This document shows, in pieces, positions 45,334 through 53,701 of a DNA stretch of 64,000 nt. The notes under the pieces were generated by a model. The model saw nothing but the letters and a program-made list of their open reading frames with translations. It searched no databases and was not told where the DNA came from. This stretch comes from Flavobacteriales bacterium. GTDB taxonomy: Bacteria; Bacteroidota; Bacteroidia; Flavobacteriales_F; PHOS-HE28. Each line of letters starts with the position of its first letter. The stretch's first letter is position 1. The DNA is taken from positions 37,062-101,061 of the forward strand of contig JAEUSU010000024.1 of NCBI GenBank assembly GCA_016788635.1, read 5' to 3'. Made by a program: the position numbers and the translations under genes.

Positions 45334-46164
45334 TTATTGGACGATGAACCAGGGGTTCACCAGTTCGTGCTTGTTGTAACGCAGCGGGGCGTCGGTGGTG
45401 ACATCGATGACCTGACGCCCGGCCTCGATGGCGATGGCGTGCCCGGCGGCCGTGTCCCACTCCATGGTGGGCGCGTACCGGGGATACACATCGGCGGCGC
45501 CCTCGGCCACCAGTGCCAGCTTTAGCGCGCTGCCCATGCTGGTGAGGGCCACTTCGCCGTGCCGTGCGCGCATGCGTGCGATGAAGGCCTCGGTCTCGGG
45601 GCTCGCATGGCTGCGGCTGGCCACGATGGTGAAGGCCGTACGCTGGTGCGGAACGGGCAGGCGGGTGCTCATCAGGGCACGTTCATACGCACCAAGGTCC
45701 TTCCGGGTTGCCGCACGCTCCTGGCGGTAGGCGCCACCGCCCTCCCAGGCGAAGTACAACAGGCCGGTCACCGGCACGTACAGCACGCCGCCGATGGGCC
45801 GGGCGGCACCCAACGGACCTGCGGGCATCCCATCTCGCTCCATGAGCGCGATGTTCACCGTGAACTCCCCGTTGCGCTTGATGAACTCCTTGGTGCCATC
45901 GAGCGGGTCCACGAGCCAGTAACGCGACCAGCCCTGGCGCTCCGGAGCGGGCACGCCGGCCCCCTCCTCACTGAGCACGGGAAGCCCCGTGCGGTCGAGC
46001 GCGGCGGTGATCACGCGGTGGGCACGCCGGTCGGCCTCGGTGAGCGGTGAGCGATCGTCCTTCTCCTCCACCGTGAAGGGTCGCTCATACACGGCGAGGA
46101 TCTCCTCACCGGCAGCGAAGGCCGCTTCAATGGCCACCGAGATGAGCTCGTGCAGCTGGGTCAC
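45334..46164 (-). CDS. cysQ: 3'(2'),5'-bisphosphate nucleotidase CysQ
   Basis: 276 residues, inositol-monophosphatase fold. Metal-site motifs: [21 protein letters not shown], and [20 protein letters not shown] (the DPLDGTKEF signature), with [18 protein letters not shown] near the C-terminus. Hydrolyses PAP to AMP, relieving PAP build-up from sulfotransfer or sulfate assimilation. GTG start at 46164 ([16 protein letters not shown]), 4 nt from a TAGCTTTG box. Sits 20 nt upstream of gmd, so possibly co-transcribed with the GDP-fucose genes. Confidence 0.92.
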   Translation of the reverse strand: MTQLHELISVAIEAAFAAGEEILAVYERPFTVEEKDDRSPLTEADRRAHRVITAALDRTGLPVLSEEGAGVPAPERQGWSRYWLVDPLDGTKEFIKRNGEFTVNIALMERDGMPAGPLGAARPIGGVLYVPVTGLLYFAWEGGGAYRQERAATRKDLGAYERALMSTRLPVPHQRTAFTIVASRSHASPETEAFIARMRARHGEVALTSMGSALKLALVAEGAADVYPRYAPTMEWDTAAGHAIAIEAGRQVIDVTTDAPLRYNKHELVNPWFIVQ

Positions 46165-46168
46165 GGTC

Positions 46169-46176
46169 CAAAGCTA
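46169..46176 (-). promoter_or_regulatory. -7 box TAGCTTTG, 4 nt before cysQ
   Basis: Perfect TAnnTTTG; spacer GACC then GTG. Probably serves cysQ-gmd-fcl. Confidence 0.55.
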
Positions 46177-46246
46177 CCCGCAGCCGCACCCCTCAACACG
46201 TCCGCCGTGGGGAGGTCTTCCACAATGCGGACGGAATAACCGTCCG

Positions 46247-47563
46247 TCAATGGCCGTAGCGCCGCGCGTACTGCCTGTACAACGCCTTCTGGTGGTCGTC
46301 CAGCACGATGCTGCGCCCATCGATGAAGGCATGCGTGACGTTGTTGCCGCGCATGTCGAGCAGGTCGCCGGTGCTCACCACGAGCGTGGCGCTCTTGCCC
46401 ACCTCCAGGCTGCCGTAGCGTTGATCGATGCCCAGGATGCGCGCGGCATCGAGCGTCATGGCCTGCAGCGCTGCCTCCCGCTCCAGGCCATAGGCCGCGG
46501 CCGTTCCCGCTGTGAAAGGCAGGTTGCGCGAACCCATGCGTTCCATGCCACCGGTGTAGCCCAGGCAGAAGCGGATGCCACGTTCCTTGAGCAGCGCGGG
46601 TTGGCGGTAGACGATGTCGATGTCCTCGTCCTCGCGCAAGGGAAGTCCGTGCACCCGCTGCAGGATCACATCCACCTTGTTGTCGCGCAGCAGGTCGCTC
46701 ACGCGCCAGGCGTCGTGCCCGCCCACGATCACCAGGCGGCGCACCCCCATCTCGCGGGCGAAGAGCACCGCCTCCTGGATCTCGCGCGCCACATCGGCAT
46801 GCACGTAAAGGGTGGCCGATCCGTTCAGCACCGGCTGCAGCCCGGCAAGGCGCAGGTCCACTGCACCGGCGTCGGCCCTGTAGGCCTTCGCGTTCATGAA
46901 GAGCGTGCGGAGGCGGTCGATGTCGCGCCGCCGCTCCTCATCCTTCGCCGTACTGGTGCCCCCAGGCTCGGCCCACCACCCTTCCCGCACATAGGCGCGC
47001 GGCCATTCCACGTGCACACCGTCGTCCATGCGCACCACGGCCCCCTCCCGGTCCCAGGCATCCAACTGCATCACGCTGCTGGTGCCGCTCACCAACCCTC
47101 CGCGCGGTGTCGCCTGCGCGAGCAGCACGCCGTTGGCCCTGACGGTGGGGATGATCCGCGAGTCGACGTTGAAGGCCGCATAGGCCCGTACCTCCGGCTC
47201 CAGCTCACCCGTTTCATCGGCGTCCGCGGTGGCCCTCACCTGGTCCACCTCCTGCAGGCCCAGCGTGGCATCGGCCAGGATGAGGCCGGGGTAGATGTGC
47301 GCGCCGTTCAACTGGATCACGGTGTCGTACCGGGCCTTCACGCCGTACTCGAAACCGACATGATCGATGATGCCGTTGCGGAAGCCCACCGCACCGTCGT
47401 CGATCACCCGGCCATCGCCCACGTGCACGGTGGCCCCGCGCACGAGCACGCTGCGCACCTGGGGCGGCGCGGGCGTGGGGCGCTGCGCCAGGACCCCGTC
47501 GGCCAGCGTCAGCAGCATCACCGCGCACGCGGTGATCAGGGTCGTTCGCCGAGGCTTTCGCAT
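46247..47563 (-). CDS. Secreted amidohydrolase-like protein with degenerate metal site
   Basis: 438 residues. Signal peptide MRKPRRTTLITACAVMLLTLADGVLAQ, then a composite urease-like beta sandwich plus TIM barrel of the imidazolonepropionase-like amidohydrolases (VLVRGATVHVGDGRVIDDGA ... DQRYGSLEVGKSATLVVSTG). Where the HxH pair is expected after the first barrel strand the sequence is IYPGLILADATLGLQEVD, without either His. It may be a catalytically weak subunit of the larger protein upstream, whose stop lies 28 nt inside this gene. Confidence 0.82.
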   Translation of the reverse strand: MRKPRRTTLITACAVMLLTLADGVLAQRPTPAPPQVRSVLVRGATVHVGDGRVIDDGAVGFRNGIIDHVGFEYGVKARYDTVIQLNGAHIYPGLILADATLGLQEVDQVRATADADETGELEPEVRAYAAFNVDSRIIPTVRANGVLLAQATPRGGLVSGTSSVMQLDAWDREGAVVRMDDGVHVEWPRAYVREGWWAEPGGTSTAKDEERRRDIDRLRTLFMNAKAYRADAGAVDLRLAGLQPVLNGSATLYVHADVAREIQEAVLFAREMGVRRLVIVGGHDAWRVSDLLRDNKVDVILQRVHGLPLREDEDIDIVYRQPALLKERGIRFCLGYTGGMERMGSRNLPFTAGTAAAYGLEREAALQAMTLDAARILGIDQRYGSLEVGKSATLVVSTGDLLDMRGNNVTHAFIDGRSIVLDDHQKALYRQYARRYGH

Positions 47564-50500
47564 TCCCAGTTCCGTTCGTCCTTGCGTTGCGGTTTTCGCA
47601 CCGGTGCACCGGCCTTCTTCGCGGCGAGCATGCGCGCCACGAGCCGTTCGCGTTCACGCACCACCTCCCTCGTCCATGCCTTGTGGCGCACCGCATCGTA
47701 GTAGCGTACCCCATCGACGAAGGTCATCTCGCACTTCGCATCGATCGAGAGCGGGTCGGCGCTCCACAGCACCAGGTCGGCGTCCTTGCCCACTTCCACG
47801 CTTCCCATGCGCTGGTCGAGGTGCAACAGGCGGGCGGGATTGAGGGTCACCATCTTCCAGGCCTCCTCCGGCGGCACACCGCCGTACTTCACCGCCTTCG
47901 CCGCCTCCTGGTTCAGCCTGCGGCTCATCTCGGCATCATCGCTGTTGAGGCAGGTCGTGACGCCTTCACGCCAGAGCAACGCCGCGTTGTAGGGGATGGC
48001 ATCGCCCACCTCCATCTTGTACGCCCACCAGTCGCTGAAGGTGCTCGCACCGGCGCCATGGGCCTTGAGCTTTGGGGCCACCTTGTAGCCTTCAAGCACG
48101 TGCGTGAAGGTGTTCACGGTGAAGCCCATGCTGTCGGCCACGTCCATCAGCATGGCGATCTCGCCCTGCACGTAGCTGTGGCACGAGATGTAACGCTTCC
48201 CTTCCAGCACTTCCACGAGGGCGTCCAGCTCGAGGTCGCGGCGCGGAAGCTCGGCGGCCGGCGTGGGTGCGGGCCTGCGCCGCCCTTTCCGATCGGGCTT
48301 CGGCTCCGGGCGGGGCGCGGTGCGGTCCCAGGCGGCCCCGTAGGCCCGCGCGCGGTGGAAGGCATCGTACATCACCTGTTCCACGCCCATGCGGGTCTGC
48401 GGGAACCGTGACCCATCGTTGGGCCAGTTGCTCTGCTTCACGTTCTCGCCCAAGGCGAACTTGATGAAGCCGGGTGCACCATCGATGTGCAGCGCTTCGG
48501 CACCGAGCCCCCACCTCAGCTTGATGAGCGCGCTCTGCCCGCCGATGGGGTTGGCGCTGCCGTGCAGCTGCTGCACCGCGGTGACCCCGCCGGCGAGGTC
48601 GCGGTACAGGCCCACGTGGTCCGGGTCGGTCACATCGCCGATGCGCACCTCGGCGCTCACCGCCTGGCCCCCTTCGTTCACGCCGCGGGCGATGCCCAGG
48701 TGCGAATGCTCGTCGATGATGCCGCAGGTGAGGTGCTTGCCCGTGGCGTTCACCTCGATCACCTCCGGACGCGTGCGACCGGGGAAGAGCGTGGCAAGGT
48801 CGATCCGTTCGCCCACGCCCACGATACGCCCGCCGCTGATGCACACGTCCGCATCGCGCAGGATGCCCTGCGGCCCGTTGGTCCACACCGTGGCATGACG
48901 GAACACCACGACCTCCGTATCGGGCAATGCGGGGCCACCGAAAGCCGTGAGCGGATACCACACCGCACCCACCGGCGCTCGGTAGAGGCTGTCGAGGACG
49001 CGGTCACCGGAGCCTTCCTTCTCCTTCGACCGAACGGCTTGGCGCACCGCGCTCCACGCGATCCACTCGCCCCCGGGAAGCTGCCCCTGCCCGTCCCAGA
49101 TGCCGCCACGGTCGTGCACGATGCCGTTGAGCCGCACCGGTCCGTCGAAACCGAGCCGGCGCCCGTCGAACTCCAGGGTCACCAGCTGGTCGTCGCGCAC
49201 GAAGCGGGCCTTCACCCGCACCGTGTCCGCCGCAGGGCGGTACACTTCCGCTTCAGGCCGCGCGCGCCCGCTCACCTCCATCCGCAGGATCACGCTCCGC
49301 AGGTTCAGGTCGAACACGCCCACCACATCCTCCTCGCCGTAGGGCTTGTGCGCGAAACGCCGGCCCGCCACCCAGGTCTCGTGCACCTGGTTGCCCTGCT
49401 CGAGCAGGTGCCCGCTGGTGATGAGGAAATTGGCGAGCATGCCCTCGCGCAGGGCACCGACGCGTTCGGACAGCCCGAAGAAGGCCGCAGGACGCGTGGT
49501 GAGCGCCGCGATCGCCGATGCGGTGTCGAGGCCGGCCAGCACCATGCGGCGCAGCGCGGGCCAGGCATCGGCCGGTTCCTTCAGGCCGTGCAGGGTGAAG
49601 GCGAAGGGAACGCCTGCCGAATCGAGGCGCGCGGCGTTCACTGGGGCCAGCTCCCAATGCTTCAGTTCGGCGAGCGTGACCTCGAGCGCGGCGAAGGGGT
49701 CCTCCACATCGTAGGCCTCGGGCATGGTGAGCGGCAGGATCAGGGGCGTGCCCGCAGCGACCACATCGGCCAGGCGCGCGTACTCATCGCCCGTGCCCCG
49801 CACCGTGAAGCGCAGGCCGAACTCCCTTCCGATGCGCGCGATGCGTCCGATGTCGTTGCGCTCGGAGGACTCGAACACGAGCGGCAGGCCGAGCAGGGCG
49901 TTCACCCCCTCCAGGTCGGCATCGCTCTGGGCCCGGGACCCCTGTCCCGCGTACCAACGCGCATCGTGCAACGTCTGGCGCAGCAGGGCGATGCTGCCCA
50001 TGAGCGAGGAGGGGTATTCCTCGGGCGAAGAGCCCTTGTTGAAGGAGAAATGCGCGGAGGAGCGGGGCTGCAGCACATCGAGGTTCACGGCCCGATCGGC
50101 CAGGAGCACGGCGCATCCGCTGCCGCGCACGATGCCGTCCGGCCGGTGCGTGATCACCGTGGTGATGCCCTGCTCGCGCAGCTTGGCGTTGAGCGCGGTG
50201 TTGTGCGTGTACAGCTCGTCAGCACGCGTGGTGCCGTGCACGGCCCGGTTCCAATATCCCGTGCCTCCGGCCTGCTCCTTGGGGGCCTTCGCCGGCACAC
50301 CGACGGATCCGTAGGGGTCGACGAGCCCGGGCCAGATGTGCAGGCCGGCCACATCGTGCACCACGGCCCCCGCGGGCACCTTCAGCCGGGTCCCCACCCC
50401 CACCACCCGCTCGTCCTGCACCAACAGGGTGGCATCGCGAAGCACCTCGCCCGGGGCGGGATGCAGGGTGGCATGGATGAAGGCATGCACCGGGCGCGCC

Positions 50501-50595
50501 GTGCCATGCGGGCCGTTCACGGGCACGTTCTCCTGGGCCCGTGCCGTTGAGGCCGTGAGCAGGGCCGCGGCGAGCAGGTACCGGAGCGTGCGCAT
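47536..50595 (-). CDS. Large secreted two-module amidohydrolase
   Basis: 1,019 residues. Signal peptide MRTLRYLLAAALLTASTARAQ. The N-terminal module (about 40-440) has the amidohydrolase fold but reads GLHIWPGLVDPYGSVG where HxH is expected. The C-terminal module (about 570-1019) keeps the metal set: CGIIDEHSHLGI (HxH), ISCHSYVQGEI, FTHVLEGYK, and CLNSDDAEMSRR (Asp), and ends MGSVEVGKDADLVLWSADPL. Probably a periplasmic hydrolase of cyclic amides or peptides; the substrate is not inferable. A start at 50619 is possible but lies beyond the promoter box. Pairs with the smaller protein. Confidence 0.85.
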   Translation of the reverse strand: MRTLRYLLAAALLTASTARAQENVPVNGPHGTARPVHAFIHATLHPAPGEVLRDATLLVQDERVVGVGTRLKVPAGAVVHDVAGLHIWPGLVDPYGSVGVPAKAPKEQAGGTGYWNRAVHGTTRADELYTHNTALNAKLREQGITTVITHRPDGIVRGSGCAVLLADRAVNLDVLQPRSSAHFSFNKGSSPEEYPSSLMGSIALLRQTLHDARWYAGQGSRAQSDADLEGVNALLGLPLVFESSERNDIGRIARIGREFGLRFTVRGTGDEYARLADVVAAGTPLILPLTMPEAYDVEDPFAALEVTLAELKHWELAPVNAARLDSAGVPFAFTLHGLKEPADAWPALRRMVLAGLDTASAIAALTTRPAAFFGLSERVGALREGMLANFLITSGHLLEQGNQVHETWVAGRRFAHKPYGEEDVVGVFDLNLRSVILRMEVSGRARPEAEVYRPAADTVRVKARFVRDDQLVTLEFDGRRLGFDGPVRLNGIVHDRGGIWDGQGQLPGGEWIAWSAVRQAVRSKEKEGSGDRVLDSLYRAPVGAVWYPLTAFGGPALPDTEVVVFRHATVWTNGPQGILRDADVCISGGRIVGVGERIDLATLFPGRTRPEVIEVNATGKHLTCGIIDEHSHLGIARGVNEGGQAVSAEVRIGDVTDPDHVGLYRDLAGGVTAVQQLHGSANPIGGQSALIKLRWGLGAEALHIDGAPGFIKFALGENVKQSNWPNDGSRFPQTRMGVEQVMYDAFHRARAYGAAWDRTAPRPEPKPDRKGRRRPAPTPAAELPRRDLELDALVEVLEGKRYISCHSYVQGEIAMLMDVADSMGFTVNTFTHVLEGYKVAPKLKAHGAGASTFSDWWAYKMEVGDAIPYNAALLWREGVTTCLNSDDAEMSRRLNQEAAKAVKYGGVPPEEAWKMVTLNPARLLHLDQRMGSVEVGKDADLVLWSADPLSIDAKCEMTFVDGVRYYDAVRHKAWTREVVRERERLVARMLAAKKAGAPVRKPQRKDERNWECESLGERP

Positions 50596-50602
50596 GGGGG
50601 CG

Positions 50603-50610
50603 CCAAGATA
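50603..50610 (-). promoter_or_regulatory. -7 box TATCTTGG for the amidohydrolase pair
   Basis: One mismatch to TAnnTTTG, 7 nt before the ATG at 50595, followed by CGCCCCC. Back-to-back with the box at 50636. Confidence 0.45.
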
Positions 50611-50635
50611 TCGATCCACCGACCCGGCGACCTTC

Positions 50636-50643
50636 TAACTTCG
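50636..50643 (+). promoter_or_regulatory. -7 box TAACTTCG for the 50668 operon
   Basis: One mismatch to TAnnTTTG, followed by CGGCGC, 24 nt before the ATG. Confidence 0.45.
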
Positions 50644-50667
50644 CGGCGCTCCAACACCCGACCGCTC

Positions 50668-51117
50668 ATGGATACCGTGCTCGAGTTCTTCCACAGCCTG
50701 CTCCGCTGGGCCGCGCTCATCGCCCTCGTGCTGGCCGTCGTCACCGCGTGGCGTGGCTACTTCACCAAGGCCCCCATCATCGTATGGGAACGCCTGGTCA
50801 CCATCATCGCCATGGTCCTGTGCCATGTGCAGCTGGTGGTCGGCGCGGCGTTGTACGCCATGCGCTATGGCACCTTCGCCGAACGTTTCGGCGCCACCCC
50901 CAGCCTCCTCCGGTTCTGGAAGATGGAGCACATCAGCGGCATGATCCTTGCCATCGTGCTGGTGACCATGGGACGTGTGCTCAGCAAGAAGGCGAAGACC
51001 GAGGAGGGCAAGCAGTTGCGCGTGGCCATCTTCTATACGCTCGGTCTCCTCATCATCCTGGCCATGATCCCGTGGCCCTTCATGGCCAAGTTCGGCCACG
51101 CCTACGGATGGTTGTGA
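50668..51117 (+). CDS. Four-helix membrane protein, cytochrome b-like
   Basis: 149 residues with four helices (LLRWAALIALVLAVVTAWR, LVTIIAMVLCHVQLVVGAALYAM, HISGMILAIVLVTMGRVLS, AIFYTLGLLIILAMIPWPFM). Histidines fall in or near helices (FFHSLLRW, LCHVQLV, MEHISGM), so a heme b site is conceivable. Similar flavobacterial proteins are often annotated simply as cytochrome B. It overlaps a cytochrome c lipoprotein gene, supporting a redox role by context. Confidence 0.7.
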   Translation: MDTVLEFFHSLLRWAALIALVLAVVTAWRGYFTKAPIIVWERLVTIIAMVLCHVQLVVGAALYAMRYGTFAERFGATPSLLRFWKMEHISGMILAIVLVTMGRVLSKKAKTEEGKQLRVAIFYTLGLLIILAMIPWPFMAKFGHAYGWL

Positions 51118-51443
51118 TCCGCACCCTGCTTCTGCTGGCCCTGGCCTTCGTGGTGCTCTCCTGCGGCAGCGAGGCCGCGCCGAACGCCACCGGGGCGGCG
51201 CTCGATGGTGATGGCAAGGGCGCCGAGCTCTTCAACACCAACTGCGCACTGTGCCACGGCCGCAAGGGCGACCTGGGCATGAACGGCGCGAAGGACCTGA
51301 CGGTATCGACCCTTACCCGGGAGCAGATGATCGCCATGGTCAGCAACGGCAAGGGCGCGATGATGCCGTACAAGAACGTCCTCACCCCGAAGCAGATCGA
51401 GCAGGTGGTGGACCACGCACGCTCCCTGCGCAAGACGCAATGA
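51108..51443 (+). CDS. Cytochrome c lipoprotein
   Basis: 111 residues. Start ATG at 51108 (MVVIRTLLLLALAFVVLSCGS) overlaps the previous gene by 10 nt; a GTG at 51114 is an alternative. Lipobox VLSC, then one class I heme c motif ALCHGRKG preceded by CxxCH form NCALCH, and a distal Met in AMMPYKNVLTPKQIEQV. Periplasmic single-heme electron carrier anchored by lipid. Overlaps hflX by ATGA, so the three genes form a tightly coupled unit. Confidence 0.87.
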   Translation: MVVIRTLLLLALAFVVLSCGSEAAPNATGAALDGDGKGAELFNTNCALCHGRKGDLGMNGAKDLTVSTLTREQMIAMVSNGKGAMMPYKNVLTPKQIEQVVDHARSLRKTQ

Positions 51444-52675
51444 TCGAGGAGACCCGCACCAAGGCCGAGACGGCGGTGCTCATCGGCCTCATCACCGACG
51501 AGCAGGACGCGGACCAGGTGAAGGAATACCTCGACGAGCTCGAGTTCCTGGCCACCACCGCCGAGATCCGCAGCGTGCGCCGTTTCACCCAGCGGCTGCA
51601 CAAACCCGACGGGCGCACCTACGTGGGCAGCGGCAAGCTCAACGAGGTGAAGGCCTGGATGGAGGAGAACGGCGGCGACACCGTGATCTTCGACGACGAG
51701 CTCACCCCGGCGCAGCAGCGCAACCTCGAGAAGGAGCTGGGCCGCCCGGTGCTCGACCGGCCGCGCCTGATCCTGGACATCTTCGCCCGCCGCGCCCGCA
51801 CCGCCCACGCCAAGACGCAGGTGGAGCTGGCGCAGTACGAGTACATGCTGCCGCGCCTCACCAAGCTGTGGACCCACCTGGAACGGCAGCGCGGCGGCAC
51901 CGGCACCCGGGGCGGCGCGGGCGAGAAGGAGATCGAGACCGACCGACGCATCGTGCGCGACCGCATCGCCCTCCTGAAGGCGCAGCTCCGCGACATCGAC
52001 AAGCAGAAGGCCATCCAGCGCGGCAACCGTGGCAAGCTGGTGCGCGTGGCCCTGGTGGGCTACACCAACGTGGGCAAGAGCACGCTCATGAACCTGATGA
52101 GCAAGAGCGACGTGTTCGCCGAGAACAAGCTCTTCGCCACGCTCGACACCACCGTGCGCAAGGTGGTGCTGGGCAACCTGCCCTTCCTGCTGAGCGACAC
52201 CGTGGGCTTCATCCGCAAGCTGCCCCACCAGCTGATCGAGAGCTTCAAGAGCACGCTCGATGAGACGCGTGAGGCCGATCTGCTCCTGCACGTGGTCGAC
52301 ATCAGCCACCACAACTTCGAGGAGCAGTACGCCACGGTGAAGAGCACGCTGGCCGAGATCGGCGCCGGCGACAAGCCCACCATCGTGGTGTTCAACAAGA
52401 TCGACGCGTACCGGCCCGCCGCCCACGACCCGCACGACCTGGCCCCCAAGCGCCGCGACCAGTACACGCTGGAGGAGTTCCAGCGCACGTGGATGGCCGA
52501 GATGCACGGCGAGGAGTGCATCTTCATCAGCGCCGCCGCACGCACCAACATCGACACCCTGCGCCAGCTCATGTACAAGCGCGTGAAGGACATCCACCTC
52601 ACCCGCTATCCGTACGAGAAGGACCTGCTGTACGGCGACTGGAACGGCGAGCTCGCGGAGGAGCTACCGGAGTAA
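51440..52675 (+). CDS. hflX: GTPase HflX
   Basis: 411 residues. N-terminal glycine-rich-linker HflX domain (RTYVGSGKLNEVKAWM, VIFDDELTPAQQRNLE, RPRLILDIFARRARTAHAKTQVELAQ), a coiled region, then the G domain: G1 ALVGYTNVGKSTL, G3 DTVGFI, G4 NKID. C-terminal portion reduced. Ribosome-associated GTPase that splits stalled or hibernating 70S. ATGA overlap with the cytochrome gene. Confidence 0.95.
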   Translation: MIEETRTKAETAVLIGLITDEQDADQVKEYLDELEFLATTAEIRSVRRFTQRLHKPDGRTYVGSGKLNEVKAWMEENGGDTVIFDDELTPAQQRNLEKELGRPVLDRPRLILDIFARRARTAHAKTQVELAQYEYMLPRLTKLWTHLERQRGGTGTRGGAGEKEIETDRRIVRDRIALLKAQLRDIDKQKAIQRGNRGKLVRVALVGYTNVGKSTLMNLMSKSDVFAENKLFATLDTTVRKVVLGNLPFLLSDTVGFIRKLPHQLIESFKSTLDETREADLLLHVVDISHHNFEEQYATVKSTLAEIGAGDKPTIVVFNKIDAYRPAAHDPHDLAPKRRDQYTLEEFQRTWMAEMHGEECIFISAAARTNIDTLRQLMYKRVKDIHLTRYPYEKDLLYGDWNGELAEELPE

Positions 52676-52693
52676 ACCCGATCTTGCAGGGCA

Positions 52694-53569
52694 ATGAAGG
52701 CCCTCGTCAAGCGTGCCTATGGCGCGCTCCCGTTCAAGCAGCAGCTGTTCAGCGTGCTTCGCCTGCTGCCCCTGCCCCGCAGCGTGTTCCAGCACCTGCA
52801 CTTCAAGGGGGTGATCACCGTGAAGGTGCCCGGTGGGGCACCCTTCCGCATGCACCACCACGGCTACATGATCGAGAACGAGCTGTTCTGGCGCGGTCTC
52901 GACGGTTGGGAGAAGGTCTCCGCACGGCTCTGGACCAGCCTCTGCCGGAACGCCCGGAACATCCTCGACATCGGCGCCAATACCGGCGTGTACGCCCTGC
53001 TGGCCCACGCCGTGAACCCCAGGGCCACCGTGGTGGCCGTGGAGCCCGTGGAGCGCGTGTTCCGCAAGCTCGAGGCCAACATCGCGCTCAATGGCGGGCG
53101 GGCATATGCCGTGCGCGCCGCGGTGACCGACCACGATGGCGAGGTGGTGCTCTACGATACGCCCGACAGCGAGCATGTGCTCTCTGTCTCGGTGAACAAG
53201 GAGTTCCTCGCCGACACACCGGGCGCACGACCCGTGAACGTCCCGGCCCGCACCGTGGCCAGCCTCGCCGCCCAGTTCGGCATGGGCACCGTCGACCTGT
53301 TGAAGATCGATGTCGAGACCCACGAGCCCGAGGTGCTCGCAGGCTTCCGCGAGGTCCTGCACCGCGACCGGCCCTCCATGCTCATCGAGGTGCTCAACGA
53401 CGAGGTGGCGGCCCGCGTGGAGGCCCTGATCGCCGGGTTGGGCTACGAGCGCTACAACATCGATGAGGTCACCTGGCCGCCCGAGCGCACCACCACCCTC
53501 TCGCGCAGCCGGCATTTCAACTTCCTGCTCTGCACACCGGAGGTGGCCCGGTCCATCGGCATCGCCTGA
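52694..53569 (+). CDS. FkbM-family methyltransferase
   Basis: 291 residues. SAM motif ILDIGANTGVYALLAHAVNP, acidic AVEPVERVFRKLEANIALNG, and the FkbM signature VDLLKIDVETHEPEVLAGF. A basic N-terminus precedes the fold. Family members O-methylate sugars or small molecules; the substrate here is unknown, although fucose and LPS genes are in the region. 18 nt after hflX. Confidence 0.87.
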   Translation: MKALVKRAYGALPFKQQLFSVLRLLPLPRSVFQHLHFKGVITVKVPGGAPFRMHHHGYMIENELFWRGLDGWEKVSARLWTSLCRNARNILDIGANTGVYALLAHAVNPRATVVAVEPVERVFRKLEANIALNGGRAYAVRAAVTDHDGEVVLYDTPDSEHVLSVSVNKEFLADTPGARPVNVPARTVASLAAQFGMGTVDLLKIDVETHEPEVLAGFREVLHRDRPSMLIEVLNDEVAARVEALIAGLGYERYNIDEVTWPPERTTTLSRSRHFNFLLCTPEVARSIGIA

Positions 53570-53683
53570 GCCGCGCACAACGAAGGTGCCGCCCGCCGCG
53601 TTGGAACAAGCGCGGAGCGCAGCCCACGATCCACCTGTGCATCGAAGGTCGGTGCCGCCCGTCGCGGAGCCGCAGCAACGCAT

Positions 53684-53691
53684 TAGTCTTG
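53684..53691 (+). promoter_or_regulatory. Promoter box TAGTCTTG for PBP1A
   Basis: One mismatch to TAnnTTTG, 10 nt before the ATG. The 132-bp spacer 53570-53701 otherwise has only two partly similar GGTGCCGCCCG stretches (near 53587 and 53653). Confidence 0.4.
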
Positions 53692-53701
53692 CCGCACGAG
53701 C

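Noticed and set aside
47536..47563. A single frameshifted amidohydrolase gene
   Set aside because: The downstream gene has its own start and full signal peptide, and both proteins are complete at both ends, so two overlapping genes fit better.
48487..50550. 687-codon open frame opposite the large amidohydrolase
   Set aside because: Same artefact; the reverse-strand frame carries signal peptide and metal motifs.
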